Shown: positions 1 to 9,331, counted from the first letter of the stretch. The stretch: DNA of 64,000 nucleotides from Prorocentrum cordatum (GCA_963575745.1 CAUYUJ010000936.1:1-64000); one strand, 5' to 3'. The notes: a model not told the origin generated them from the letters alone. Translations and numbers: made by a program.

Positions 1-74
1 TAATCGAGACTCTGGTCGAAAACTGGGATTTTCTTAAGCATCGCCTAAGGTGTAGTAACACTTGCTTGCACAGC

Positions 75-362
75 CTAGCACTTAGCTAACAACGAGTTGC
101 GGTACTTCACAGCGTTTGGCTTCGTCAAGCCTTTGCTGCACGAATGTTTCAAAATCTTCTGGATAAGATTAGCGTGGCCCCCGCTCTGCGAACTCGTCAC
201 TGCGACGTACAGGTGGGGCTTGCCCGACTTCTTGTCGAACAGGACGATGTAGGACTGCTTGGACCCGTACACGACCCGCAGCTCACCGAGAGACGGGTGC
301 ACGGCCGAGCGCGACCCCGTCTTCGCCACCCCCTTGCGCTCCTTGGCGCTCTTGGTGATCTT
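75..362 (-). CDS. 3' terminal exon of an unrecognised gene
   Basis: The exon is read on the minus strand after a clear acceptor (pyrimidine-rich tract ending CCCCTTAG, exon beginning AAGATC) and runs 95 codons to a TAG stop at 75-77. The peptide starts KITKSAKERKG and ends KYRNSLLAKC. It is lysine-rich, with a central stretch of alternating hydrophobic residues (GELRVVYGSKQSYIVLF) that looks like beta structure. I recognise no family. The upstream side is (TCC/TTC)n pyrimidine sequence on this strand, typical of the introns in this window. The same gene may continue upstream into the acidic exon candidate at about 690-1006. Frame openness, codon choice and the acceptor support a real exon; the function is unknown. 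Confidence 0.5.
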   Translation of the reverse strand, partial: KITKSAKERKGVAKTGSRSAVHPSLGELRVVYGSKQSYIVLFDKKSGKPHLYVAVTSSQSGGHANLIQKILKHSCSKGLTKPNAVKYRNSLLAKC

Positions 363-689
363 CTAAGGGGAGGGGCGAACCGCGCCAGCAAACTCCTCCT
401 CCTGCTCCTCCCCCTCATCATCCACCTCCTCCTCCTCCTTCTCCTTCTCCTCCTCCCCCTCCCCCCCCCTCTTCCTCCTCCCCCCCACTAAGGCGTGGAC
501 GAGGACACGACTCTGACGACGACGACGACGACGACGACGATGCCGACGGGGGACGCGTCCTGGCTTGCATATCAGCGCCGATCCAGCCGTGGCCACGAGG
601 GCGCATCCAGGAGGCCCAGGAACAGCATGATAAGCAAGTAAACCCTCGAAGCTCGAACAGACGACGACGAGGACGACGACGACGACGAC

Positions 690-1006
690 GACGACGACCC
701 CCCGCCCAGGGTCGTCGCGTCGTCGTCGTCGCCGTTCTCGTGGTCGTCGTCCTCAGGACCACACGCCCGACGTAGGGCAGTTTTCCAGGCCCCGTCGTCG
801 TCGTTGTCGTCGTCGCCGTTGGCCTTGGTGGCAGCCTTGCGGCCAGGGAGCGCCTTCGCGCGCTTGGCCACCGCCAGCAAGCGCGCGTCGTCCTTGTCAC
901 TCTCGATGGACGGCGCGTCACTCTCGATGGACGGCGCGCCCGTGGGCGTCTGGCGCGCGACCTTCGGCGACGGCGTGGCCAGCCAGTCCCCGAGCTCCTG
1001 CGCGAG
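690..1006 (-). CDS. putative acidic exon, same strand as 75-362
   Basis: On the minus strand a frame opens just after GCTCGCGCAG and encodes ELGDWLATPSPKVARQTPTG followed by two direct copies of APSIESD (a 21-bp tandem duplication), then a basic patch (AKRAKALPGRKAATK) and two Asp-rich runs (GDDDNDDDG, GPEDDDHENGDDDD). Third codon positions are strongly G/C. The Asp runs come from (GAC)n, so part of the acidic tail could be a translated microsatellite. Both exon borders are uncertain and no donor is obvious. It could be an internal exon of the gene that ends at 75. It has no recognisable domain; the composition suggests a disordered, perhaps nuclear, protein. Confidence 0.3.
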
Positions 1007-1690
1007 CGTTGCTGTTGCTGCTCTGCCAGTGGTCTCATCACCCCGCAGGCCCCCGTGATCAACTCCTCCTCCCCTACGCCCTCCCCCTCTCCCCGCTCGT
1101 GAATTCCCCCCCCCCCATGAACTCTTCCATCCTCGTGGGCCTACCCCCTCACTTCCACATGCTGATGTCTCATTCCTGCCGCCACCACTCTCCTCCTCCT
1201 CTTCTCCTCATCCTCCTCTCTCCCCCCGTGTCTCCCGCCGCGTGTGAATCATCGCTCCCGAAAGGCCCCCCCCCGAAGTGAATCAGCTCACGTACCCGCC
1301 CACGTTCTCTCCTCCTCATCCCCGTGATATCCCCCACGCCCCCCGACCGACCCTCTCCCTCCGCCTCGTGGTCTTCCACTCACCCTCCCCTCCACCAGAT
1401 GATCTCAATCCATCCCCAGTGATCCTCATTCCATCCCCCCCGTGATTCCCCTCCACCGTAATCTTCACCGATCTTCGTAACAGACGGTAGATGGTGATCG
1501 GCGTTCCCAGCGCTACCGACGCACACTGACGCAGACTGTTGCAACAGTGGTCCTGACCCCCAGGACAAGTACTAGATCTAGTAGCTTCAAACTAGGTCGA
1601 GCGAGCTGCGTAACCTGATGCTACGAGCGATCAGGTACCCGAATAAGATGAAAAAGACGCGGCGACGCCCTCGAACGGGCGAGGGACGCA
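1007..1690. other. C-rich intergenic stretch, no gene seen
   Basis: This stretch is pyrimidine-rich (many CCCC and TCCTCC runs). The open frames across it are composed of the repeat itself. I see no exon here. Confidence 0.4.
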
Positions 1691-1708
1691 GAGCGAACCC
1701 CCAACTTC

Positions 1709-1855
1709 GGGGATGGACAGACCTCACTTTAGTAAAACGTGGTTTAGTGAAAACGACCTGAAGCCCAAACCTGGCGGGCGCAAGCCTGGAAAACAACGGC
1801 CACGGCGCCCTCTCGAGAACAGAAAGCGGACAATTCACTAATCGACGTGCCACTG
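1709..1855 (-). mobile_element. MITE-like family 'AGTGAATTG/TTTTCACTAAA', copy 1
   Basis: Read on the minus strand, this segment contains CACGTCGATTAGTGAATTG, then CGAGAGGGCG, GGCCGT and CGTTTTCACTAAA. The same string of blocks recurs on the plus strand at about 22490-22670 and 53433-53585. The ends (TTAGTGAA and TTCACTAA) are inverted relative to each other, so this is a short terminal-inverted-repeat element of about 150 bp. The copies are diverged by eye. Confidence 0.5.
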
Positions 1856-1915
1856 TTGGGGGTTCTGTCCACCCCCGACAACTGCTAGCGCGCGCTGCCT
1901 CTATATGGCAGCGCC

Positions 1916-2161
1916 CTACGCGACAGCGTCATCAGAGTTCGACGAGAGCCACCTCCCGAGCTGCACGAGCGCGTCATCGTCGTCCAGGGGCGCGCCAGCG
2001 TCGTCCTGGATCGGCAGCGGGCTCGGGGGCGCGCCAGCGTCGTCCTGGGGCGGCAGCGGGCTCGGGGGCACAGAAACCTCGGGCATGCGCACAACCTCGG
2101 CCTCGTCCTCGTTCTCGCCCTGTCGAGGAAGCTACGGTGACGGCGGCGACGACGACGACGA

Positions 2162-2199
<38 letters not shown>

Positions 2200-2881
2200 T
2201 TCCCGTCGTCGTCGTCGTCGTCGTCGTCGTTCCCGTCGTCGTCGTCGTCGTCGCCGTCGTCACCGTAGCCTCCTTAGGATACGGCAGCGTCTCCACATCG
2301 TCTCCACATCGTTCGCCCTGTCGAGGAAGCTACGGTGACGACGACGACGACGACGACGACGGGAACGACGACGTCGTCGTCGTCGTCGACGTCGTCGTCG
2401 TCGTCGTCATTCCCGTCGTCGTCGTCGTCGTCGACGTCATCGTTCCCGTCGTCGTCGTCACCGTAGCCTCCTTAGGATACGGCAGCGTCTCCACATCGTT
2501 CGCATCTAGGCCGACGGGCGCCATCGGCGTGTACTTCGGGCTGCAACTCTGGGAGCTCGTCTTCTTGGTGATCTTCGTCCTCTTCGTAGGCGGGCTGTCG
2601 AGCTCCGAGGCGGTCGAGTCCAAGTTGAAATCCTCCTGCGAGGGCGTCTCGGGCCCCTTGCTGGGCTGGCTGCGGGCGAACCGTGGAGAGAAGTCCGAGA
2701 GCGGGCGAAGCTGCCGATGGCTCGAAGGGAAAATCTCCTCGATCGGGATGGCGCGCCCTGGGGGGTTAATGCCGTGGCCTGGCTGGATCCACACGCCGCG
2801 GGCGGTCGGGTCGACGAACTCGTCGACAGTGGGGTCGGCGCGCGGCGCCGCCGCGCTCGTGGACTTGGCGCTCGTGGACAT
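1916..2881 (-). CDS. hypothetical protein, three exons with a tandem exon-intron duplication
   Basis: Exon 1 spans 2881-2462 and starts at ATG (MSTSAKSTSAAAPRADP). Exon 2 spans 2317-2264 and exon 3 spans 2119-1916, ending in TAG. The exon lengths are 420, 54 and 204 nt and all joins are phase 0, giving 225 residues. Both introns are exactly 144 bp, begin GTGACGACG, are filled with (GAC)n and end TTCCTCGACAG. Exon 2 (GERCGDDVETLPYPKEAT) repeats the end of exon 1 (ANDVETLPYPKEAT), so a ~198-bp exon-plus-intron unit has been duplicated in tandem. Exon 1 has a basic patch, PPTKRTKITKK, that could be a nuclear signal. Exon 3 has two copies of a PSPLP-QDDAGAP motif. I recognise no domain. The frame agreement across both joins makes the model credible; the start could lie further upstream. 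Confidence 0.6.
2119..2518 (-). repeat. tandem ~198-bp duplication (exon plus (GAC)n intron)
   Basis: The two units share the block TCGAGGAAGCTACGGTGACG and the block CCTTAGGATACGGCAGCGTC at the same spacing. Each has a (GTC)n core and its own acceptor. They lie inside the gene at 1916-2881. Confidence 0.7.
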
Positions 2882-2964
2882 GGCGCGAGATGTCGCGCGG
2901 TGGGCCGATGGGCTCGCTCGCCAAAATACTCGGCGCACAATGGCTACGGAGCGACGTGATAAAG

Positions 2965-3385
2965 CCCAACGAACGTTTCGCTTGGGACATCCTCACCAAG
3001 TGGTTTCGCCCCCCCCCCCCTCAACAAACGTTTCGCTTGAGACAAACGCATCGCCTGAGACGTCCTCAACACACGTTGCGCCACCAACGTTGAGACATCC
3101 TCGACAACTGTCGCGCCACCAACGTTTGGCTTGAGACAACCGAATCGCTTGAGACATCCCCAACGCATGTTGCACCACCAACGTTGAGACATCCTCGACA
3201 AACGTTGCGCCACCAACGTTTGGCTCGAGACAAACGTCTGGCGTGAGACACCCTCAACAAACGCGGCGCTTGAGACGAGCGTCTCGCTTGAGACATCCTC
3301 AATCCCCAACGAACGTCTCGCTCGAGACATCCTCGACAAATGTTGCGCCCTCCCCTCAACAAACGTTTCGCTTGAGACATCCTCG
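2965..3385. repeat. degenerate array of GAGACATCCTCA / ACAAACGTTTCGC motifs
   Basis: Short units such as CGCTTGAGACATCCTCAAC, ACGTTGCGCCACCAACG and ACAAACGTTTCGCTTGAGAC recur about a dozen times with irregular spacing. The same GAGACATCC core appears in the 152-bp tandem repeat at 8423-9030, at 8388 and near 20290. I see no coding potential beyond the repeat. Confidence 0.6.
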
Positions 3386-3549
3386 CACCCTACCCCATTC
3401 CCCGCTATACGTCGCTCCTCCTGCTCTTACGTCACTCCATTCCCACCCCTCTACCCCACTCCTCCTATCCCACTCCCCACTCCCATTCCCCATCTGATAA
3501 GTGTCTGACGTCAGACATTTATCAGACAGTTATCAGATTGTCAAGCGAA

Positions 3550-3700
3550 GCGCTTTCCAGGAGGGAGGCGACGAGGGAGAGGGCGAGGAGGAGGAGGAGG
3601 AGGAGGGGGAGGAGGAGGAGGGGGATGAGGAGGAGGAGGGGGGGAGGGGGAGGAGGAGGAGGAGGAGGAGGAGAAGGGGGAGGAGGAGAGAAGGGCCCCT
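3550..3700. repeat. (GGA)n homopurine tract
   Basis: An almost pure GGA/GGGGA tract. On the minus strand it is the pyrimidine-rich flank of the exon at 3706-3806. Confidence 0.8.
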
Positions 3701-3705
3701 GCCAC

Positions 3706-3806
3706 CCAAAAACGGCGTGCGCGCGCTCCTTGAGCTGGAGCGGCGTGAGGGCCATCTCCTCGACGATCTCCGACCACTCGATCTCGTCGCCGATCTTCTC
3801 CATCTC
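3706..3806 (-). CDS. putative internal exon (helical, acidic)
   Basis: On the minus strand, after CCTTGCCCCGAG, a 101-nt open stretch encodes EMEKIGDEIEWSEIVEEM then ALTPLQLKERAHAVFG, followed by a possible GTGGCA donor. The residue mix (helical, with Trp, His and Phe) and G/C-ending codons differ sharply from the GGA/TCC sequence on both sides. The exon lies between homopurine tracts like the other exon candidates at 4735-6909 on the same strand and may belong to one gene with them. I recognise no family, and the donor is not strong. Confidence 0.4.
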
Positions 3807-3819
3807 CTCGGGGCAAGGA

Positions 3820-3908
3820 GGAGGAGGAGGAGGGGGGGGAGGGCCTGAGGAGGAGGAGGAGGAGGAGGAGGACCTGAGGAGGACGGATGGAGGACCCGAG
3901 GAGCATAC

Positions 3909-3939
<31 letters not shown>

Positions 3940-4021
3940 CACGCATGACAGCGACATGCATGCACCTCCTCCTCCCCCGAAAGGGGGGGGAGGAGGTAAG
4001 CGGGAAATATACATGACAGCA

Positions 4022-4053
<32 letters not shown>

Positions 4054-4130
4054 TGAGGGGAGGGGGGAGTAGAGCCATCTTGGAGGAGAGGTGGCCGTCG
4101 TCGCCTCCACCCTCATGTCCCCCCCTTCTT
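3820..4130. repeat. GGA tract and two (AT)n blocks with inverted flanks
   Basis: Includes (TA)n at about 3908-3926 and 4024-4052, and a short palindromic CCTCCTCCCCC / GGGGGGAGGAGG pair near 3965-3996. I see no gene. Confidence 0.6.
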
Positions 4131-4137
4131 CCCAATC

Positions 4138-4522
4138 ATCATTGCTGCCATTATCGTCGTCACCATCAGCGCCAACATCATCATCATCATCATCATCATA
4201 ATCATCAGCATCATCATCATCGTCGTCGTCTTCATCATCAATCAACACCATCACCATGACCATCACCATCATCGTCACCATCATCGTCATCGTCATCACC
4301 ATCGACGTCACGATAAACACACTCACCATGACCATCACCAGCATCGCCATCATCGCCATCATCAACATCCTAAACATCGTCATCATCATCATAACCACCG
4401 TCATCATCATCAACAACGACACCATCATCATGACCAGCATCACCATCATCGACAACACCGTCGTCATCATCATGATTAACAGCATCATCATCGTCGTCAT
4501 CCTCGTCATAATCATTTCCTGA
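4138..4522. repeat. (ATC)n / (CATCAT)n compound microsatellite
   Basis: Nearly 400 bp of CATCATCACCATCGTC-type trinucleotides. The open frames through it are repeat translations and are not called. Confidence 0.8.
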
Positions 4523-4734
4523 TTCGCCTCCTCCCCCCATTTCCCCATTTCTCTTTCTCCCCCGCCCGGCCTCCTCGTCGACGTCCCCCCGAATCCTCTC
4601 CGCCCCCCCCGAATGGATCATCGCCCTCGTTATCCCTCCCTGCCCTCCTCCTCCTCGTCCTCCCCCGTCCCCCTCCTCCTCCCCCTCCTCCTCCTCCTCC
4701 TCCTCCCCCCCCTAGCCCCCCTCCTCCCGTGGGC

Positions 4735-4811
4735 TCCTCGCCGCGGGGCGGCGGCGACGGGCTCGCGCGAGGGCGCGGCGGCCGCGGCGGCGTCTCGAAC
4801 TCGCTCTGGAC
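4735..4811 (-). CDS. putative exon, Pro-rich
   Basis: On the minus strand, after an acceptor CGTTAG, the frame reads VQSEFETPPRPPRPRASPSP then PPRGEEPTGG before entering a (GGA)n/(CCT)n tract. Its phase (0) agrees with the neighbouring candidate at 5196-5252. The 3' border is unclear. The exon is small, so the call rests on the acceptor and on the break from the surrounding simple repeat. Confidence 0.3.
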
Positions 4812-5190
4812 CTAACGAGGGGAAGATGGGGGATCAGTGGAGGGGGAGGATTGGAGGAGGGGGGGGGGGGGTGGGGAGGAGGAGCAGGGGGGGAGGAGGG
4901 GGAGGAGGAGGGGGGGGAGGATTGGGGATGGGAGGGGGATGAGGGGGGAGAGGGAGGAGGAGGAGGAGGGGGAGGAGGAGGAGGAGGAGGGGGGGGAGGA
5001 GGGCGACAAGGACAAAAAGGAGGAGGGCATAGAGCACGAGGGAGAGAGGAGAAAAGGAGGAGGAGGGGGAGGAGGGGGAGGGGGGGGGGGGGAGGAGGCT
5101 GAGGAGGAGGAGGGAGGAGGAGGAGGATATCGAGGAGGTGGAGGAGAAGGAGGAGGAGGAGGAGGAGAAGGAGGAGGAGGAGGAAGAGGA
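4812..5190. repeat. (GGA)n / (GGGGA)n homopurine tract
   Basis: Almost uninterrupted purines on the plus strand. On the minus strand it reads as an extreme polypyrimidine intron between two exon candidates. Confidence 0.8.
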
Positions 5191-5195
5191 ATGAC

Positions 5196-5252
5196 CGAGC
5201 TCAAGATGCGGAGCAGCTTCTCGCGCTCGGGCGCGGTGCACTGGGCCATCGC
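5196..5252 (-). CDS. putative 57-nt internal exon
   Basis: On the minus strand the exon reads AMAQCTAPEREKLLRILSS, bounded by GCACCTCGAG and a GTCATT donor. It is exactly 19 codons in phase 0, matching the phase at the end of the candidate at 5394-5523. Its sequence is plainly non-repetitive within a GGA/TCC tract. No family is recognised. Confidence 0.4.
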
Positions 5253-5393
5253 CTCGAGGTGCAAGGCGGGGATGGAGGGAGAAGGGTATATGAGGGATAA
5301 GGAATGAGGAATGAGGAGGAGGAGGAGGGGGAGGAGGAGGGGGAGGAGGAGGAGGAGGGGGAGAAGGATGAGGAGGATGGGGGAAGTGCGGGC

Positions 5394-5523
5394 CTGGCGC
5401 CGACGCGTCTCCGACGTGTGCAGGCGGCGAACGTGGGCACACAGCGTGCCCAGCTTGTCCGCGAAGTTGCCCGCTCGCACCTTGTCGCTGAGGTGGTCGT
5501 GGTTGGCCAGCGCCCTGGGGTAC
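5394..5523 (-). CDS. putative internal exon (LSDKVRAGNFADKLG)
   Basis: After a strong acceptor (CCCCCCGCCACAG) the minus strand encodes YPRALANHDHLSDKVRAGNF then ADKLGTLCAHVRRLHTSE and TRRRQ, ending at a GC-type donor (CAG, GCCCGC). The exon is amphipathic and alpha-helical in character and has strong G/C third positions. It sits directly beside the hairpin element at 5530-5705, which would lie in the preceding intron. It is probably part of the same minus-strand gene as 3706-3806, 5196-5252 and perhaps 6537/6909. I cannot name the protein. Confidence 0.45.
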
Positions 5524-5527
5524 CTGT

Positions 5528-5705
5528 GGCGGGGGGGTGGGTGAGGATGTTATAACATCCTCACCCGCCCCCCCGCCTATTATAAAAACCCGTCGTCCTC
5601 ACTATTTTTAACAAAAAGACCCGCCTATTTTTTTGTTAAAAATAGTGAGGACGACGGGTTTTATAAAACCCGTCGTCCTCACTATTTTTAACAAAAAGAC
5701 GAAAC
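5528..5705. mobile_element. fold-back elements: short palindrome plus three-armed AACAAAAAG repeat
   Basis: A perfect palindrome (GGGTGAGGATGTTATAACAT and its partner) at about 5536-5570 is followed by an arm AACCCGTCGTCCTCACTATT at about 5587-5626, its inverted copy at about 5635-5664, and the first arm again at 5666-5703. The three arms are identical to the eye over about 35 bp. It is MITE-like and lies beside an exon acceptor on the minus strand. Confidence 0.6.
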
Positions 5706-5941
5706 TTTGCGGGGTGGGCGGCAGGCTGGTCGTGGGTGGGTCGCGGCGCGCGGTCGCGGAAAGGGGTGTCCGTTGGTCAGCACGAACCCGCACCTGGCGG
5801 CGGAGATGGGGGGAAGCAAGAAGAGAGGGCCGAGCAAGGGAGAAAACCATGAGCGAAGGAGGAAAAGGGAGAGGAACGGGCCGAGTCGGGAACCAGGAAA
5901 GGGGCGGAGGCAAGCCGGAGGATATCGGGCTCAGGGTTAGG

Positions 5942-6375
5942 GCTCACTATAGATATCACAATCGATCTCACTATCGATATCACCGATCTCACTATCAATC
6001 TCACTATCGATCCCACGATCGACCCCACTATCGATCTCTCTATCGATCCTACGATCGATCTCACTATCGATCATATTTTCGATCTCGCTATCGATCTCAC
6101 TATCGATAACACTATCGATCGCACTATCGATCTCACAACCGATCCCACTATCGATATCCGATCTCACTCTCGATCTTACTATCGATCTCACTATCGATAT
6201 CGCCGATCTCACTATCGATCCCACTATCGACCGCATTCACGATCTCACTGTCGATCTAACTATCGATCTCACTCGATCGATCTCACTGTTTGTATCACTA
6301 TCGACGTCACTATCGGTCCAACCACCGATCCCACTATCGATCCTGCCATCGATCTCACTCTCGATCTCACCACGG
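5942..6375. repeat. 12-bp satellite CTATCGATCTCA, array 1
   Basis: About 35 degenerate units of TCACTATCGATC. Part of it (CCCACTATCGATATCCGATC onward, near 6145) matches array 2 at 7006-7260, so the two arrays share a common origin. Confidence 0.85.
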
Positions 6376-6409
6376 GACACCGCGGGACACCGACCTCCTA
6401 TCCAAGTTT

Positions 6410-6537
6410 GGAGGGGCAATGAGATGGACGAGGAAAGGCGAGGAGGGGCACTTCGCAAGCACCGTCTGCACGGCGCCGCGCAACGTCACGTAGTGCGTCT
6501 GCATCGTGGGGCCGAGAACGCACTGCAACGCCATCAC
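6410..6537 (-). CDS. putative exon (VMALQCVLGPTMQTHYV)
   Basis: On the minus strand, after GTCACGCCCAG, the frame reads VMALQCVLGPTMQTHYVTLR then GAVQTVLAKCPSSPF. Its phase (0) agrees with the donor of the exon at 6685-6909. The peptide looks globular and has no low complexity. The 3' limit is not clear because the frame stays open into sequence next to the satellite array. Function unknown. Confidence 0.4.
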
Positions 6538-6684
6538 CTGGGCGTGACTTCCCTCTCCTCCCATCCCCTCCTGCTCCTCCTCCTCGTCCTCCTCCTCCTC
6601 CTGCTGATCCTTCCCCCGCGTTCCTCCTCCTGCCCCTTCCCACCCGTGGAGGGGGCGGGGGCGTAGTTTTCCCGGACCTATCAC

Positions 6685-6909
6685 CAGCTCGGCAGAGGCC
6701 GCCAACGATGGGCCATGCGCGGCCCGCGTCCGACTGATCGACTCGTACCGCCCCAGATCGAATGCCGAGCGGACGCCGTGCTTCTCGACGTGCGCTTTGA
6801 GGGCATCTGCGATCTCAGTTTCGGACGTCGTGGGGACAGCAACGCGGATGGGCACGCGCTTCGCCATCGCTGCTGCTGGCTGGCGCAACCCGAGGGAACC
6901 GACCTCCAT
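6685..6909 (-). CDS. putative first exon of a minus-strand gene
   Basis: Starts at ATG 6909 (MEVGSLGLRQPAAAMAKRVP) and runs 75 codons to a GTGATA donor. The rest reads IRVAVPTTSETEIADALKAH, VEKHGVRSAFDLGRYESISR and TRAAHGPSLAASAEL. A second in-frame ATG lies at 6867. The segment is non-repetitive, with mixed secondary-structure propensity and G/C third positions. The next exon would be 6537-6410, with matching phase. The gene lies between the two 12-bp satellite arrays, so those arrays could lie in its introns or flanks. No family is recognised. Confidence 0.45.
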
Positions 6910-7005
6910 TGTGGCCAGAACGCCTCGATTACGGAGGGGGAGGGGGGAGGGGGCGGAGGGGGAGGGCCAGCCAGGCCAAGGGGGCACGCCTGTCCTGACT
7001 TATAG

Positions 7006-7260
7006 GTGTCGATATCGATCTCACTATCGATATCACCGATCTCACTATCGATCTCACTATCGATCTCACTATCGACCCCACTATCGATCTCACTATCGAT
7101 CCTACTTTCGATCTCACTATCGATCTCACTATCGATATCACTATCGATCCAGCTAGCGATCTCACTGTCGATCGCACTATCGATCTCACTATCCATCCCA
7201 CTATCGATATCCGATCTCACTCTCGATCTTACTATCGATCTCACTATCGATATCGTCATC
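7006..7260. repeat. 12-bp satellite CTATCGATCTCA, array 2
   Basis: About 20 degenerate units, sharing a sub-block with array 1 (5942-6375). Confidence 0.85.
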
Positions 7261-7840
7261 ATCGTCATCGTCCCCAACATCAACACGATCGACATCATCG
7301 CCATCATCGCAATCGCAATCGCAGTCGGCATCATAATCATCATCATCACCACCATTGGCGGCGCCAGTCGCGGCCGAGACGGGACGAGTGGTCGCGGCCG
7401 AGACGGGGCGTCTGGCGCCCATTGGCGGCGCCAGTCGCGGCCGAGACGGTGCCGCCACCAGCAGGGCTTGGGCCCTGGGCGGGCCCCTGGGGCCATGGTG
7501 CTTTACACGGCATCGTCGCCACCATCGCCGCCGTCATCGTTCTCACCATCACCAACCGTCGTCGTCATCACCAACATCGTCATCACCGTCGTCGCCACTG
7601 TCGTCGCCATCACCATCATCATTGTCATCATCGTCATCACCGTCATCACCATCATCACCACCACATCACCGTCATCACCGTCATCACCACCACATCATCG
7701 TCATCACCGTCATCACCGTCATCATCGTCATCACCATCATCACCATCATCGACATCATCGTCATCACCGTCGTCGCCATCACCATCATCATCATCACCAC
7801 CACAACCACCACCATCATCATTCCCGCCAGCATAATTATT
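7250..7840. repeat. (CAT/CAC)n microsatellite with three GGCGCCAGTCGCGGCCGAGA units
   Basis: Long ATC/ACC trinucleotide repeat, interrupted at about 7355-7450 by three direct copies of a GGCGCCAGTCGCGGCCGAGA-like unit. I see no gene. Confidence 0.7.
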
Positions 7841-7994
7841 CACTGCGTGGAGCTCCCCATATGCGCATCTACTCGCATGGACCTGTCCGCCGTGAATGTC
7901 TGGGCGCAAGAGCTTTCGAATATTAACGGGCTTCAGTTGTGACGGTCTGGACATCACTCTAACTGCGAATGAATTGGAGTGTGAATGAGCCTCA

Positions 7995-8345
7995 GTAGTA
8001 CGAGCGCGTCTCTGTGCATGAGCCTGGGGCCTCCTGGGGCCTCCTGAAACCTACTGGGGCTTCCTGGGGTCTCCAGGAGTCCTCTTGGGACCTCCTGGGA
8101 CCTCCTAGGAAGGTTTCGTTGGGCCTCCTGCCGTCCGAGGCCTCCTGGCGCTTCCTGTTGTCTCCTGGGGTCTCCTGTGGTTTCCTGAGGCCTTCTGGAG
8201 CTTCCTGGGGCCTCCTGGCGCCTCTTGGGACATCCTGTGGCCTCTTGAGTCTTTATGTGGCCTCCTGATGCCTCCTGGGACCTCACGTGGTCTCCTGGAG
8301 CCTCCTGGAGCCTGTTGGAGCCTCCTGTGGCATCCTGAGAAGAAT
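7995..8345. repeat. CCTCCTGGGG minisatellite
   Basis: Degenerate 10-12 bp units (CCTCCTGGGG, CTTCCTGGGG, CCTCCTGTGG) over about 350 bp. It is related in style to the CTTGGGGGCC arrays at 41.5-43.1, 46.2-46.8 and 57.5 kb. Confidence 0.75.
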
Positions 8346-8422
8346 CTGCGCCCACGAGCCTGGCCACCCAAACTAACAAACAGATCGAGACATCCTCAAA
8401 ATCTGGCCCACCTGGGGGGTGA

Positions 8423-9030
8423 AAATGAGCGCCTCGCTCGAGACATCCTCCAAATCTGCTCCGAAAGCGAAGGATGTTGGGCACAGAAACAGGCAAACCG
8501 CCTGAGACATCCCCACAAAATGGCCGCGAACGAGCCCGTGCAACCACCCCTGGCGGCTCCCCTTAGGGGTGCTGAAATGAGCGCCTCGCTCGAGACATCC
8601 TCCAAATCTGCTCCGAAAGCGAAGGATGTTGGGCACAGAAACAGGCAAACCGCCTGAGACATCCCCACACAATGGCCGCGAACGAGCCCGTGCAACCACC
8701 CCTGGCGGCTCCCCTTAGGGGTGCTGAAATGAGCGCCTCGCTCGAGACATCCTCCAAATCTGCTCCGAAAGCGAAGGATGTTGGGCACAGAAACAGGCAA
8801 ACCGCCTGAGACATCCCCACAAAATGGCCGCGAACGAGCCCGTGCAACCACCCCTGGCGGCTCCCCTTAGGGGTGCTGAAATGAGCGCCTCGCTCGAGAC
8901 ATCCTCCAAATCTGCTCCGAAAGCGAAGGATGTTGGGCACAGAAACAGGCAAACCGCCTGAGACATCCCCACAAAATGGCCGCGAACGAGCCCGTGCAAC
9001 CACCCCTGGCGGCTCCCCTTAGGGGTGCTG
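8423..9030. repeat. four tandem 152-bp units
   Basis: Units start at 8423, 8575, 8727 and 8879 with a constant period of 152 bp and are almost identical from the second on. Each holds GAGCGCCTCGCTCGAGACAT, ATGTTGGGCACAGAAACAGG and CCGCCTGAGACATCCCCACA. The near identity suggests recent expansion or active homogenisation. It is not a CRISPR array, because the whole 152 bp is conserved and no variable spacer exists. Confidence 0.9.
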
Positions 9031-9230
9031 AGTGTGAGTAAGTCTGTGTATGAGTAAGTCTGCGTATGTGTACGTATGGGTATGACTAATACTGTGTATG
9101 AGTAAGTCTGTGTCTGAGTAAGTCTGTATATGAGTATGTCTGAGTGTGAGTAAGTCTGAGTATGAGTAGGTCTGAGTATGAGTAAGTCTGAATATGAGTA
9201 AGTATGTGTATGAGCAAGTCTGAGTATGTC
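9031..9230. repeat. TGAGTAAGTCTGTGTATGAG-type tandem repeat
   Basis: About a dozen degenerate 12-18 bp units directly follow the 152-bp array. Confidence 0.8.
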
Positions 9231-9319
9231 CGACTGGAGGGGGCGAGAAAAGAGGAGGAGGAAGAAGGAGGAGGAGTAGGAGGCGTCCAAGTAATAACAA
9301 TAACCCCATCTTAGGATAT

Positions 9320-9331
9320 GGGGAAAAAGAG

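Noticed and set aside
2938-2960. Relict spliced leader upstream of the gene at 1916-2881
   Set aside because: Only ten bases (CCGTAGCCAT) match contiguously; the rest would need a 13-base insertion, so it is mentioned only in passing.
8423-9030. CRISPR-like array
   Set aside because: The entire 152-bp unit is conserved, with no variable spacers, and no cas genes are present.
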